Part shown: piece by piece, positions 1 to 5,363 of the stretch
Layout: each line of letters opens with the position of its first letter
Position numbering within the stretch: position 1 is the stretch's first letter
Assembly (NCBI GenBank): GCA_964444885.1
Contig: CAYUIZ010000168.1
Location: 1-5,363, forward strand
Source of the DNA: CAYRGQ01 sp964444885
GTDB lineage: Bacteria > Bacteroidota > Bacteroidia > Sphingobacteriales > Sphingobacteriaceae
Reading direction: 5' to 3'
Length of the DNA stretch: 5,363 nucleotides
Notes under the pieces: model-generated
What the model saw: only the letters and a program-made list of their open reading frames with translations
The model's database searches: none
Told to the model about the DNA's origin: nothing
Translations under genes and position numbers: made by a program

Positions 1-299
1 CGGAAGCACCAGCAAAAGCGAGCAAAAAGGAAGCTGCTAAATCGGATGATTTGACGCTGATCGAAGGCGTAGGACCGAAAATTGCTGAAGTATTTGCCAA
101 TGCGGGTATCGCTTCATTCGCTGACGTAGCGGCCAAGTCTGCCGAGGACTTGAAAGCGATCTTGGCCGAAGCTGGCGACCAGTTTAACACGGCTGTAACC
201 GACACGTGGCCAGAGCAAGCCCAATTGGCTGCCGATGGCAAGCTGGACGAATTGAAAAAATGGCAAGACGAGCTTGACGGCGGTAAAGAAGCCGAGTAA
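1..299 (+). CDS. C-terminal fragment of a helix-hairpin-helix tail protein (possibly the extension of a ribosomal protein)
   Basis: The reading frame is open from the left edge (first full codon at 3) and stops with TAA at 297-299, so the N-terminus is missing. The TTG at 51 is an internal leucine codon in an acidic stretch and not a start. The visible protein begins with an Ala/Lys-rich flexible linker of about 14 residues, then has a helix-hairpin-helix domain marked by LIEGVGPKIAE, a second helix around ADVAAKSAEDLKAIL, and a C-terminal part with TWPEQAQLA and an acidic end (WQDELDGG). GVGPK is the turn typical of non-specific nucleic-acid-binding helix-hairpin-helix motifs. From memory, such tails occur fused to ribosomal proteins (for example L21) in Bacteroidota, with the same Ala/Lys linker. 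The parent protein cannot be named from this fragment. If it were L21, the usual rpmA neighbour is absent: a terminator follows instead. Confidence 0.75.
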   Translation, partial: EAPAKASKKEAAKSDDLTLIEGVGPKIAEVFANAGIASFADVAAKSAEDLKAILAEAGDQFNTAVTDTWPEQAQLAADGKLDELKKWQDELDGGKEAE

Positions 300-331
300 G
301 CAAACGCTTCCACCATACTGATACAAAAAAT

Positions 332-359
332 ACCATCCGTGCAAGCGGGTGGTTTTTTT
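332..359 (+). terminator. Intrinsic terminator of the helix-hairpin-helix gene
   Basis: An 8-bp stem (ACCATCCG at 332-339 with CGGGTGGT at 346-353, one T-G wobble) encloses a 6-base loop and runs into seven T residues. An A-run at 325-330 faces the T-run, so the hairpin could also work on the other strand. It lies 33 bases after the stop codon and ends the upstream transcript before the helicase promoter. Confidence 0.88.
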
Positions 360-398
360 GTGTTTTTAGAACCCGCCTGCCAAACCAATTAATTTCCG

Positions 399-406
399 TA
401 TCTTTG
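399..406 (+). promoter_or_regulatory. Probable Bacteroidota-type -7 promoter element for the helicase gene
   Basis: TATCTTTG matches the Bacteroidota -7 consensus TAnnTTTG exactly. The expected -33 position, 19 bases upstream (376-379), reads CCTG and shares only the final TG with TTTG, so the upstream half is weak. Placement between a terminator and a gene start supports it. Transcription would begin near 413, giving a leader of roughly 30 or 70 bases depending on which helicase start is used. Confidence 0.6.
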
Positions 407-443
407 CGCCATCCTTTCTGATATCCTAATTCGGGGGATACGG

Positions 444-1718
444 GTGCTTGAATGGATTAAGCGCCATTTATTTAATCTTTATATCTTGCAATTTTCAGCA
501 TTTGATTTAGCCCAACCGATACTCGACGTATTGGATGAGGCGGGCTACCATACGCCCACACCTATACAAGAACAAGCTATTCCGGTAATCTTGCGCAAGC
601 ACGACGTGCTAGCCTGCGCGCAGACGGGCACCGGGAAAACCGCGTCCTTCGCGTTGCCCCTTATTCAATTTTTAGCTACGGGCGCCCGCCATACCGGCAA
701 CGGCCCCCGTGCGCTGATTCTGGCACCTACGCGCGAACTGGCGATACAGATCGGCGAGAATATCGAAGTGTACGCCCGCAAAACCACGGTAAAACACGCC
801 GTCGTGTTCGGAGGCGTGTCCATCAACAACCAAATCAGTGAGCTGCGCCGGCGCCCCCAGATTCTCGTGGCCACGCCCGGACGTTTGCTCGACTTGGTTT
901 CCCAGGGTGCATTGACGCTGGGACAAGTGAATTACCTCGTGCTGGATGAGGCCGACCGCATGCTGGACATGGGCTTTATCAAAGATATCCGCAAAGTTGT
1001 CAACATGATTCCTACGGATCGGCAAACGTTGTTGTTCTCGGCGACCATGCCCCAGCATATCGAGGAATTTGCCCAATCGATCTTGCGGCGTCCCGAACGT
1101 ATTGCCGTCACTCCGGTGTCCTCTACCGTGGATACGATTGAGCAGGCGGTGTTCCCAGTAGAAAAGGCAAAGAAGGTAAGTTTGCTCAACCATTTGGTGG
1201 GGGAAGAGAAGACGGGCAATATTTTGGTGTTCTCCCGCACGAAGCACGGAGCCGATAAAATTGTCCGCAAGCTCAAGCAAGCGGGTTTTAGCGCAGAAGC
1301 TATCCACGGCAACAAAGCCCAGCAGGCGCGCCAACGGGCGTTGTCTAACTTCAAGTCTGGCCGGACCAAAGTGTTGGTGGCTACGGATATCGCCGCGCGC
1401 GGCATCGATGTAGACAGCTTGCAGTTAGTCATCAATTACGACCTGCCCAATGAGCCGGAAACCTACGTGCACCGTATCGGCCGTACCGGCCGCGCTGGCG
1501 CCACGGGTCGCGCTTGGTCGTTCTGCGACGAATTGGAAACTGAATACCTGTGGGATATCCAGCGGCTGATTGGCCGACAGGTAGACCAAGTGACGGACCA
1601 TCCGTATCTGCCTGATAGCTTGGCGCCCTACCAGCAACCCGAGAAGAAACCCAAGCAGCCCGCGACCAGCAATGCGAAACGCCGTAAGAAACGGCGCAAG
1701 CCTTCGCACGCCGCCTAA
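444..1718 (+). CDS. rhlE: DEAD-box ATP-dependent RNA helicase, RhlE type
   Basis: This is a complete superfamily 2 RNA helicase that unwinds short RNA duplexes using ATP; RhlE-type members act in ribosome assembly and RNA decay, often in the cold. From the GTG at 444 (424 residues) the motifs in order are: Q motif (F20 and TPTPIQ 37-42), Walker A AQTGTGKT (59-66), PTRELA (95-100), TPGR (144-147), DEAD (168-171), SAT (199-201), then in the second RecA domain VFSRT (262-266), ATDIAARGID (313-322) and HRIGRTGR (343-350). The basic tail (about 401-424, rich in Lys and Arg) is usual for RhlE proteins and probably binds RNA. All catalytic residues are intact. The start is uncertain: an in-frame TTG at 486 would give a protein beginning just before the Q-motif phenylalanine, as in most relatives, and follows an AT-rich stretch. 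It appears to be transcribed alone. Confidence 0.95.
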   Translation: MLEWIKRHLFNLYILQFSAFDLAQPILDVLDEAGYHTPTPIQEQAIPVILRKHDVLACAQTGTGKTASFALPLIQFLATGARHTGNGPRALILAPTRELAIQIGENIEVYARKTTVKHAVVFGGVSINNQISELRRRPQILVATPGRLLDLVSQGALTLGQVNYLVLDEADRMLDMGFIKDIRKVVNMIPTDRQTLLFSATMPQHIEEFAQSILRRPERIAVTPVSSTVDTIEQAVFPVEKAKKVSLLNHLVGEEKTGNILVFSRTKHGADKIVRKLKQAGFSAEAIHGNKAQQARQRALSNFKSGRTKVLVATDIAARGIDVDSLQLVINYDLPNEPETYVHRIGRTGRAGATGRAWSFCDELETEYLWDIQRLIGRQVDQVTDHPYLPDSLAPYQQPEKKPKQPATSNAKRRKKRRKPSHAA

Positions 1719-1729
1719 CGCGGCGGAAG
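1702..1729 (+). terminator. GC-rich hairpin over the helicase stop codon, possible terminator
   Basis: CGCCGC (1709-1714) pairs with GCGGCG (1720-1725) around a 5-base loop that contains the TAA stop. An outer CTTC/GAAG pairing (1702-1705 with 1726-1729) extends it across a 3-base bulge. No T-run follows, so this is not a standard intrinsic terminator. It may instead protect the 3' end of the mRNA or slow the polymerase. Confidence 0.35.
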
Positions 1730-1786
1730 CCACAGCAATTGTAGGGCCTGAGCGGGTTTTCGTCGCGTAGTTTTTACCGTTAGCCG

Positions 1787-1817
1787 TTTCGGAATCCGCC
1801 GGTTTCTGTTAGTTTTG
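1787..1817 (+). promoter_or_regulatory. Bacteroidota-type promoter for the lipoprotein gene
   Basis: TAGTTTTG at 1810-1817 matches the -7 consensus TAnnTTTG. TTTC at 1787-1790 matches three of four bases of the -33 element TTTG, and the spacing is exactly 19 bases, the consensus distance. Transcription would start near 1824, giving a leader of about 57 bases before the ATG at 1881. Confidence 0.72.
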
Positions 1818-1880
1818 TGGCTTTCTCCGCCCTTGGTGTCGCATTGCGCACGCCGGAGGCGGACGGAAACCTGATCAGCT

Positions 1881-2801
1881 ATGCAGATACGTATCCTGTG
1901 GGCACTGTGTTTGGCCGTCTTCGCCCTTGCCTCCTGCGGTAATGGCGCCGAGGAAGCCGAAGAAAGCAGTAGGCCCTCTTTTACGCCCATATTGGGCACG
2001 GATTTCTACGAGGTAAGGCGGGCGTTTGACAACGGCCTTTCCTACGATTCGATTGGTTTTGTGCAGGTGCCGGAATGGCATTTGAGATTCATTGACGAGG
2101 ACTCCATCCAAGTGTATTCCATCGTGGAGGACTCCATGTTCACATACACGGTATACCACGATCATGAAGATTATTTCCACTTTGCGCGCGAGAGCTGGAA
2201 GGTCATCGAAGTCCATCCCGATAGCCTATTGTTGCAGCGACTGAGCTTGCGCGGGCTGAAAGTAGACAAACAACGGTCGAATGTGTATATGCGGTTCTAC
2301 TCCAAGCGGCACATCGATGAGGTTTTGCAAGCGACGGTCGAGGAACTCCGCAAGCCCCGCCAGGCGGATACCGTTTTTGTCCGTCAGATGGCGGCCCGCG
2401 CGAACGCGTATCCGAACGAGCCCGACAGCGCATTTGCCGCCGTGGATTATGCCCGGCTCATACCCAACCATCCGTCGATTTCCGTCAGCAAGCGCAAGAT
2501 TGACTCGCTCAAGCAGTCGGCAGCGTATGCCTATCTGTATCCCGAATACGATTTGACCATCAACAATGCGTACAAAGATTTCTACTATACGTTTTCGGTG
2601 GTGGTGGACACGGTGGGCAAACTCCATTTGGGGACGATCACCACGGCGGTTATGCCCGAATTCCATGAATCGCGGGAGCGCGTCATTGGAGGTATCATCG
2701 ATGTGTACTTGGCCAATTGGCTGGACGTGACGCCTGCCCGTACGCTCGGGATACCGCACAGCAGCGTGGTGTACCTGCGCGTGCGCGGCCGTGCCGGGTA
2801 G
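1881..2801 (+). CDS. Uncharacterised lipoprotein with a TonB-C-like C-terminal region
   Basis: I do not recognise a named family. The 306-residue protein starts with a lipoprotein signal peptide: a hydrophobic stretch (residues 5-17) and lipobox LASC, with lipidated Cys19. The following residues are acidic (EEAEES), which in Bacteroidota can favour export to the cell surface, though this is not decisive. Residues about 38-140 look mainly beta-stranded, with alternating aromatic and polar residues. A charged, probably helical linker (about 143-215) follows. Residues about 224-303 resemble a TonB C-terminal domain: a strand ending in VVVDTVGKL, a helix around RVIGGIIDVYLANW, then the DVTPA turn and a last strand VVYLRVRG. 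No catalytic motif is visible. The ATG at 1881 fits the signal peptide and lies downstream of its own promoter. It has no adjacent TonB-dependent receptor, so a link to transport is speculative. Confidence 0.85.
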   Translation: MQIRILWALCLAVFALASCGNGAEEAEESSRPSFTPILGTDFYEVRRAFDNGLSYDSIGFVQVPEWHLRFIDEDSIQVYSIVEDSMFTYTVYHDHEDYFHFARESWKVIEVHPDSLLLQRLSLRGLKVDKQRSNVYMRFYSKRHIDEVLQATVEELRKPRQADTVFVRQMAARANAYPNEPDSAFAAVDYARLIPNHPSISVSKRKIDSLKQSAAYAYLYPEYDLTINNAYKDFYYTFSVVVDTVGKLHLGTITTAVMPEFHESRERVIGGIIDVYLANWLDVTPARTLGIPHSSVVYLRVRGRAG

Positions 2802-2954
2802 TGGGCCCAGCGAAATCGTTTTTAGGAGGTTGTCAACCCCGGAAGAATGGCTGTTTTATAATCTGAACTTCGGAAAAAAGCGATTTTGCTGATAGCCATA
2901 ACCGTTCTTCATCTCAAAATTCTTCGTATATTGAAACCCGTTAACGGCAATAGC

Positions 2955-3452
2955 ATGAAGGCAGCCTTTTATATAGGAGTATTATTTGCCATCGTTTTGT
3001 TTTTGTGGTACGGCCTCGAATATGTGGTCGGCCTGCATGGGCCGCACATCGCCTACCATGAATACGTCTCGTATTTTTTCGCCGTACCGGTCGTGGTCAT
3101 CATGGCTGCGGCCATCCGCTACCGCCGGCGCCAATACCCGTCGGGACAACCGTTGCGGTTCTTCCCGTTGTTTTCTTTCGGTGCACTGGTATCGCTTTTC
3201 GCGGCGCTGGCCGTCATTCCAGCAATGTACATATTCGCTAATTGGCTGAATCCGGATTTTTTGGACGCACTCGCTACGCATGCCATAGACACGGGACGGA
3301 TGGACCCAATGCTGGCCGCCCGGCGCTTTGCCATGGATAGCTTCCTGGTACTGCACGCCGTGCTGATTTTCATCGTGGGCACGGTGGCCGCCTTTGTCAT
3401 TTCCATTATCATGACTGGTAAGCGCGAAACGCAACAGGTGCAAACCGTTTGA
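2955..3452 (+). CDS. DUF4199-type integral membrane protein
   Basis: This 165-residue protein has four likely transmembrane helices (about residues 4-26, 39-54, 70-95 and 130-153). A basic cytoplasmic loop (RYRRRQ, 55-60) follows helix 2, and a short extramembrane segment with NPDFLDAL (99-106) follows helix 3. The size, the layout and the basic loop followed by a Phe-rich helix match the Bacteroidota DUF4199 family of unknown function. The assignment is by recalled pattern and the protein could be a relative outside the strict family. I chose the ATG at 2955, which begins with a normal first helix; the frame is open further upstream to a TTG at 2886, but those 23 residues do not look like part of the protein. 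YbaB follows 38 bases after the stop codon, so the two may be co-transcribed. Confidence 0.8.
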   Translation: MKAAFYIGVLFAIVLFLWYGLEYVVGLHGPHIAYHEYVSYFFAVPVVVIMAAAIRYRRRQYPSGQPLRFFPLFSFGALVSLFAALAVIPAMYIFANWLNPDFLDALATHAIDTGRMDPMLAARRFAMDSFLVLHAVLIFIVGTVAAFVISIIMTGKRETQQVQTV

Positions 3453-3490
3453 TGCCCGTTATTGTTTAGTATAAAATATAACCAACCGAT

Positions 3491-3796
3491 ATGTTTGATA
3501 AATTATTCCAAGCACAGCAAAAAGCAGAAGAAATCCGGAAACGGCTCGACACGGTGACCGTGGTCGGCGAGGCCGAAGGCGGAAAAATCCGGGCGGTGGC
3601 TACCGCTAACCGTGAATTTACCGAAATACGTATCGATCCGGACTTTTTGGCACAGACAGACGGTGAAGAACTTGAAGAACTGCTCGTGGTAGCCGTCAAC
3701 CACGCCATAAAGCAAGCGGATAACATCAGTCAGACCGAGATGCAGGCGGCAACCAAGGACATGCTCGGCGGACTCGGCGGCATGTTTGGCCAATAA
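3491..3796 (+). CDS. ybaB: YbaB/EbfC family nucleoid-associated protein
   Basis: This 101-residue protein belongs to the YbaB/EbfC family, small dimeric DNA-binding proteins that coat the nucleoid and influence expression broadly. The family layout is complete: an N-terminal helix of KAEEIRKRL type (about 5-20), the central beta region VTVVGEAEGGKIRAVA (22-37), the conserved REFTEIRIDPDFL (41-53), a helix with EELEELLVVAVNHAIKQAD (59-77), and a Gly/Met-rich end (GGLGGMFGQ). Length is normal for the family. In many bacteria ybaB sits beside dnaX and recR; here it lies between a DUF4199-type gene and a UPF0173 gene. The ATG at 3491 follows an AT-rich stretch (TAGTATAAAATATAACC) with no Shine-Dalgarno site, normal for the phylum. 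Confidence 0.95.
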   Translation: MFDKLFQAQQKAEEIRKRLDTVTVVGEAEGGKIRAVATANREFTEIRIDPDFLAQTDGEELEELLVVAVNHAIKQADNISQTEMQAATKDMLGGLGGMFGQ

Positions 3797-3828
3797 CAGT
3801 TAATTATTTTGCTAAATCCCTCTAAGAT

Positions 3829-4512
3829 ATGAAAGCAACTTACTTCGGACATTCCAGCGTATTGCTGGAAACGTCAACAAGCAAGATTCTGTTTGATCCG
3901 TTTATTACACCTAATCCCGCCGCGTCACATATCGCGGTGGAGGAGCTTAAACCCGACTACATCCTCATTAGCCACGCACACGAAGACCACGTGGCCGACA
4001 TGGCCGCCATACAGCAACAAAGCGGCGCGCAGGTCTTGGCCATCGTCGAGACGGCTGCGTGGGTGGGGCGGCAAGGCGTCGGTGCTGACCGTATCGTTGA
4101 GTTCAATTTCGGCGGAACGGTACAAACCGATTTCGGGTCGGTCAAGATGGTGTATGCCCTGCATACCAATTTCACGCCTGATGGTCAGTACGGGGGCCTA
4201 GCGGCCGGGTTCGTGCTCAACGCAGATGGAAAGACGGTGTACTTCGCCGGTGATACTGCGCTCACCATGGAAATGAAGCTATTGGAAAACCTCGGCGTCG
4301 ACCTGGCTTTCCTGCCCATCGGCGGCCATTATACCATGGACGTGGCGGATGCCGTGATTGCGGCGCAGTGGGTGAATTGCAGGGATGTCGTGGGTATACA
4401 TTACAACACGTTTCCGCCCATCCAGATTGATACGGAAGGCGCGAAACGGCAGTTTGCCGACGTGGGCGTCACGCTGCACCTGCCGGCGATTGGCGAAACT
4501 ATCGCATTCTGA
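3829..4512 (+). CDS. UPF0173 family metal-dependent hydrolase (metallo-beta-lactamase fold)
   Basis: This 227-residue protein matches UPF0173 (YtkL-like), soluble cytoplasmic hydrolases with the metallo-beta-lactamase fold and an unknown physiological substrate. The start MKATYFGHSSVLLE and the early FDPFITPNP are typical of the family. The metal-binding motif HAHEDH is at 49-54, with later probable metal ligands His112, Asp142 (in FAGDTALT) and His191 (in GIHYNTFP). PIGGHYTMD (163-171) is another family signature. All expected metal ligands are present and the length is usual, so it should be active. It follows YbaB by 32 bases and is probably in the same transcript, which ends at the strong hairpin downstream. 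A perfect 7-bp inverted repeat lies just inside the gene (3852-3870). Confidence 0.94.
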   Translation: MKATYFGHSSVLLETSTSKILFDPFITPNPAASHIAVEELKPDYILISHAHEDHVADMAAIQQQSGAQVLAIVETAAWVGRQGVGADRIVEFNFGGTVQTDFGSVKMVYALHTNFTPDGQYGGLAAGFVLNADGKTVYFAGDTALTMEMKLLENLGVDLAFLPIGGHYTMDVADAVIAAQWVNCRDVVGIHYNTFPPIQIDTEGAKRQFADVGVTLHLPAIGETIAF

Positions 4513-4532
4513 TGCTAAAAAGCACGGCAACA

Positions 4533-4569
4533 AAAAAACGGATGGCTCTTTTCGGGCCATCCGTTTTTT
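4533..4569 (+). terminator. Bidirectional intrinsic terminator between convergent genes
   Basis: CGGATGGCTC (4539-4548) pairs with GGGCCATCCG (4554-4563) around a TTTTC loop, with one T-G wobble. A six-base A-run before and T-run after extend the pairing to 16 bp. On the plus strand it ends the UPF0173 transcript 20 bases after its stop. On the minus strand the A-run reads as T-rich, so it also ends the kinase transcript coming from the right. Confidence 0.93.
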
Positions 4570-4589
4570 GTTATCAAGCTCCATGGAGC

Positions 4590-5363
4590 CTATTTGTTGA
4601 TCCGGTCCATGTGGAACTGTACTAAGTCGTCGATAGGGGATCGGATGATCCGACCCACCTCCATGCCGTATGACTTGGCTTTGTCTTCCAGTACGTTGCG
4701 GAAATTGTAGCCTACCGAGCCGATACAATTAAAGGTGTACGACTTGTAATCGGGGTAACGGATTACTAAGTTTTGGAAAAATGCGTCGAATGATGATTCG
4801 ACGATACCGCGGGAATAGCCGATGTCTACGGTAACGTCGTAGACGAACTTGCTGAAGCTCGCGCAAAAACGGTTGGCTAGGGGCTTGGTATAAACAGCGT
4901 CCATCACATCGTCCGGCGTGAGTTTGTAGGTTTCCCAAAAAGCCGCGCGGGTCTTCTCGGGCATGTAGCCACGGATGTAGTCTGTCAGTATCCGCTTGCC
5001 GATGTAGCAGCCGCTGCCCTCGTCGCCCAGGATGTACGCGGCCGAGTCGATATTGTGGGTTATTTCCGTGCCGTCGTAGATACAGGTATTGGTGCCCGTG
5101 CCCAGGATCGCGGCAAAGCCGGCATTATTGCCCAGCAAAGCGCGGGCCGCGGCCAGCAGGTCGTGCCCCACGAATACTTCCGAATTTTTAAATACTTGCT
5201 TGATCGCCTCCACGACAATGGCGGCTTTCTCCTCGTTGTGCACGCCTGCACCGTAGTAGTTCACTTCCGTGATCTTATCGAACGGCAAATCGCTTGGTAA
5301 GCCTTTGCTTAACGAATTGACAATGTAATTGCTATCTACGAAATAAGGGTTGTAGCCCTCTGT
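4590..5363 (-). CDS. BadF/BadG-type ATPase, probable N-acetylglucosamine kinase (5' end beyond the window)
   Basis: The minus-strand frame is open to the right edge and stops with TAG at 4592-4590, so 257 C-terminal residues are visible and roughly the first 40 (with the phosphate-1 loop) are missing. The TTG at 5288 is an internal codon: upstream residues, including EGYNPYF near the edge, belong to the same protein. The family is ASKHA-fold sugar kinases that phosphorylate N-acetylglucosamine or similar substrates with ATP, in amino-sugar recycling. Visible signs, counted from the first visible residue: GHD (66-68) with the likely catalytic Asp68, LGTGTNT (87-93, phosphate-2), LGDEGSG (112-118, a hallmark of this group) and GSVG (215-218, adenosine-binding region). 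The related BadF/BcrA activators of dehydratases share the fold but carry iron-sulfur ligands, which I do not see, so kinase is the better call. Substrate is inferred from family. Confidence 0.9.
   Translation of the reverse strand, partial: TEGYNPYFVDSNYIVNSLSKGLPSDLPFDKITEVNYYGAGVHNEEKAAIVVEAIKQVFKNSEVFVGHDLLAAARALLGNNAGFAAILGTGTNTCIYDGTEITHNIDSAAYILGDEGSGCYIGKRILTDYIRGYMPEKTRAAFWETYKLTPDDVMDAVYTKPLANRFCASFSKFVYDVTVDIGYSRGIVESSFDAFFQNLVIRYPDYKSYTFNCIGSVGYNFRNVLEDKAKSYGMEVGRIIRSPIDDLVQFHMDRINK

Noticed and set aside
672..1334. Long minus-strand open frame (220 codons) inside the helicase gene
   Set aside because: The plus-strand frame has every DEAD-box motif intact; the antisense frame has no recognisable domain and reflects GC-rich codon bias.
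2226..2759. Minus-strand open frame (177 codons) opposite the lipoprotein
   Set aside because: It is antisense to a gene with a promoter, signal peptide and coherent fold; its composition (many His, Arg, Ile) is typical of a shadow frame.
2863..2868. TATAAT in the gap before the membrane-protein gene, like a classical -10 box
   Set aside because: Bacteroidota primary sigma factor does not use this motif and no -35 partner is visible at a suitable distance; AT-rich words are expected in a gap.
2886..2954. Upstream extension of the DUF4199-type protein from a TTG
   Set aside because: The ATG at 2955 gives a protein with a normal first membrane helix; the extra 23 residues have no family support.
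3490..3497. TATGTTTG, a match to the Bacteroidota -7 element
   Set aside because: It overlaps the ybaB start codon and comes from the codons for Met-Phe-Asp; transcription from it would begin inside the gene and miss the ATG.
4279..4728. Minus-strand open frame (149 codons) spanning the convergent gap
   Set aside because: It overlaps two well-supported genes and runs straight through the strong bidirectional terminator, so it is not credible as a gene.

Overview
The window looks like ordinary chromosomal DNA from a Bacteroidota, most likely a GC-richer member of the Sphingobacteriaceae (Parapedobacter-like). That placement is an inference. It rests on two promoter elements of the Bacteroidota form TAnnTTTG, on start regions without clear Shine-Dalgarno sites, and on a DUF4199-type membrane protein plus a helix-hairpin-helix tail protein of a kind common in that phylum. 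No mobile element, CRISPR array, tRNA, rRNA or phage gene is visible.

Layout, left to right. (1) Positions 1-299 hold the 3' end of a plus-strand gene: an Ala/Lys-rich linker and a helix-hairpin-helix domain, probably the tail of a larger, possibly ribosomal, protein. It is closed by a strong intrinsic terminator (332-359). (2) A promoter near 399 precedes a complete RhlE-type DEAD-box RNA helicase ending at 1718, with a GC-rich hairpin over its stop codon. (3) A second, better promoter (1787-1817) and a structured leader precede an uncharacterised lipoprotein (1881-2801) whose C-terminal part resembles a TonB C-terminal domain. (4) After a 153-base gap come three plus-strand genes spaced 38 and 32 bases apart: a four-helix membrane protein of DUF4199 type (2955-3452), a YbaB/EbfC nucleoid-associated protein (3491-3796) and a UPF0173 metallo-beta-lactamase-fold hydrolase (3829-4512). 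(5) A strong bidirectional terminator (4533-4569) separates these from a convergent minus-strand BadF/BadG-type sugar kinase (probably N-acetylglucosamine kinase), whose 5' end lies beyond the right edge.

The genes do not form one obvious pathway. They read as separate housekeeping units: RNA remodelling, an envelope lipoprotein, a short possible operon of general-function proteins, and amino-sugar recycling. I see no convincing undescribed system. The item with most unknown biology is the lipoprotein at 1881-2801.
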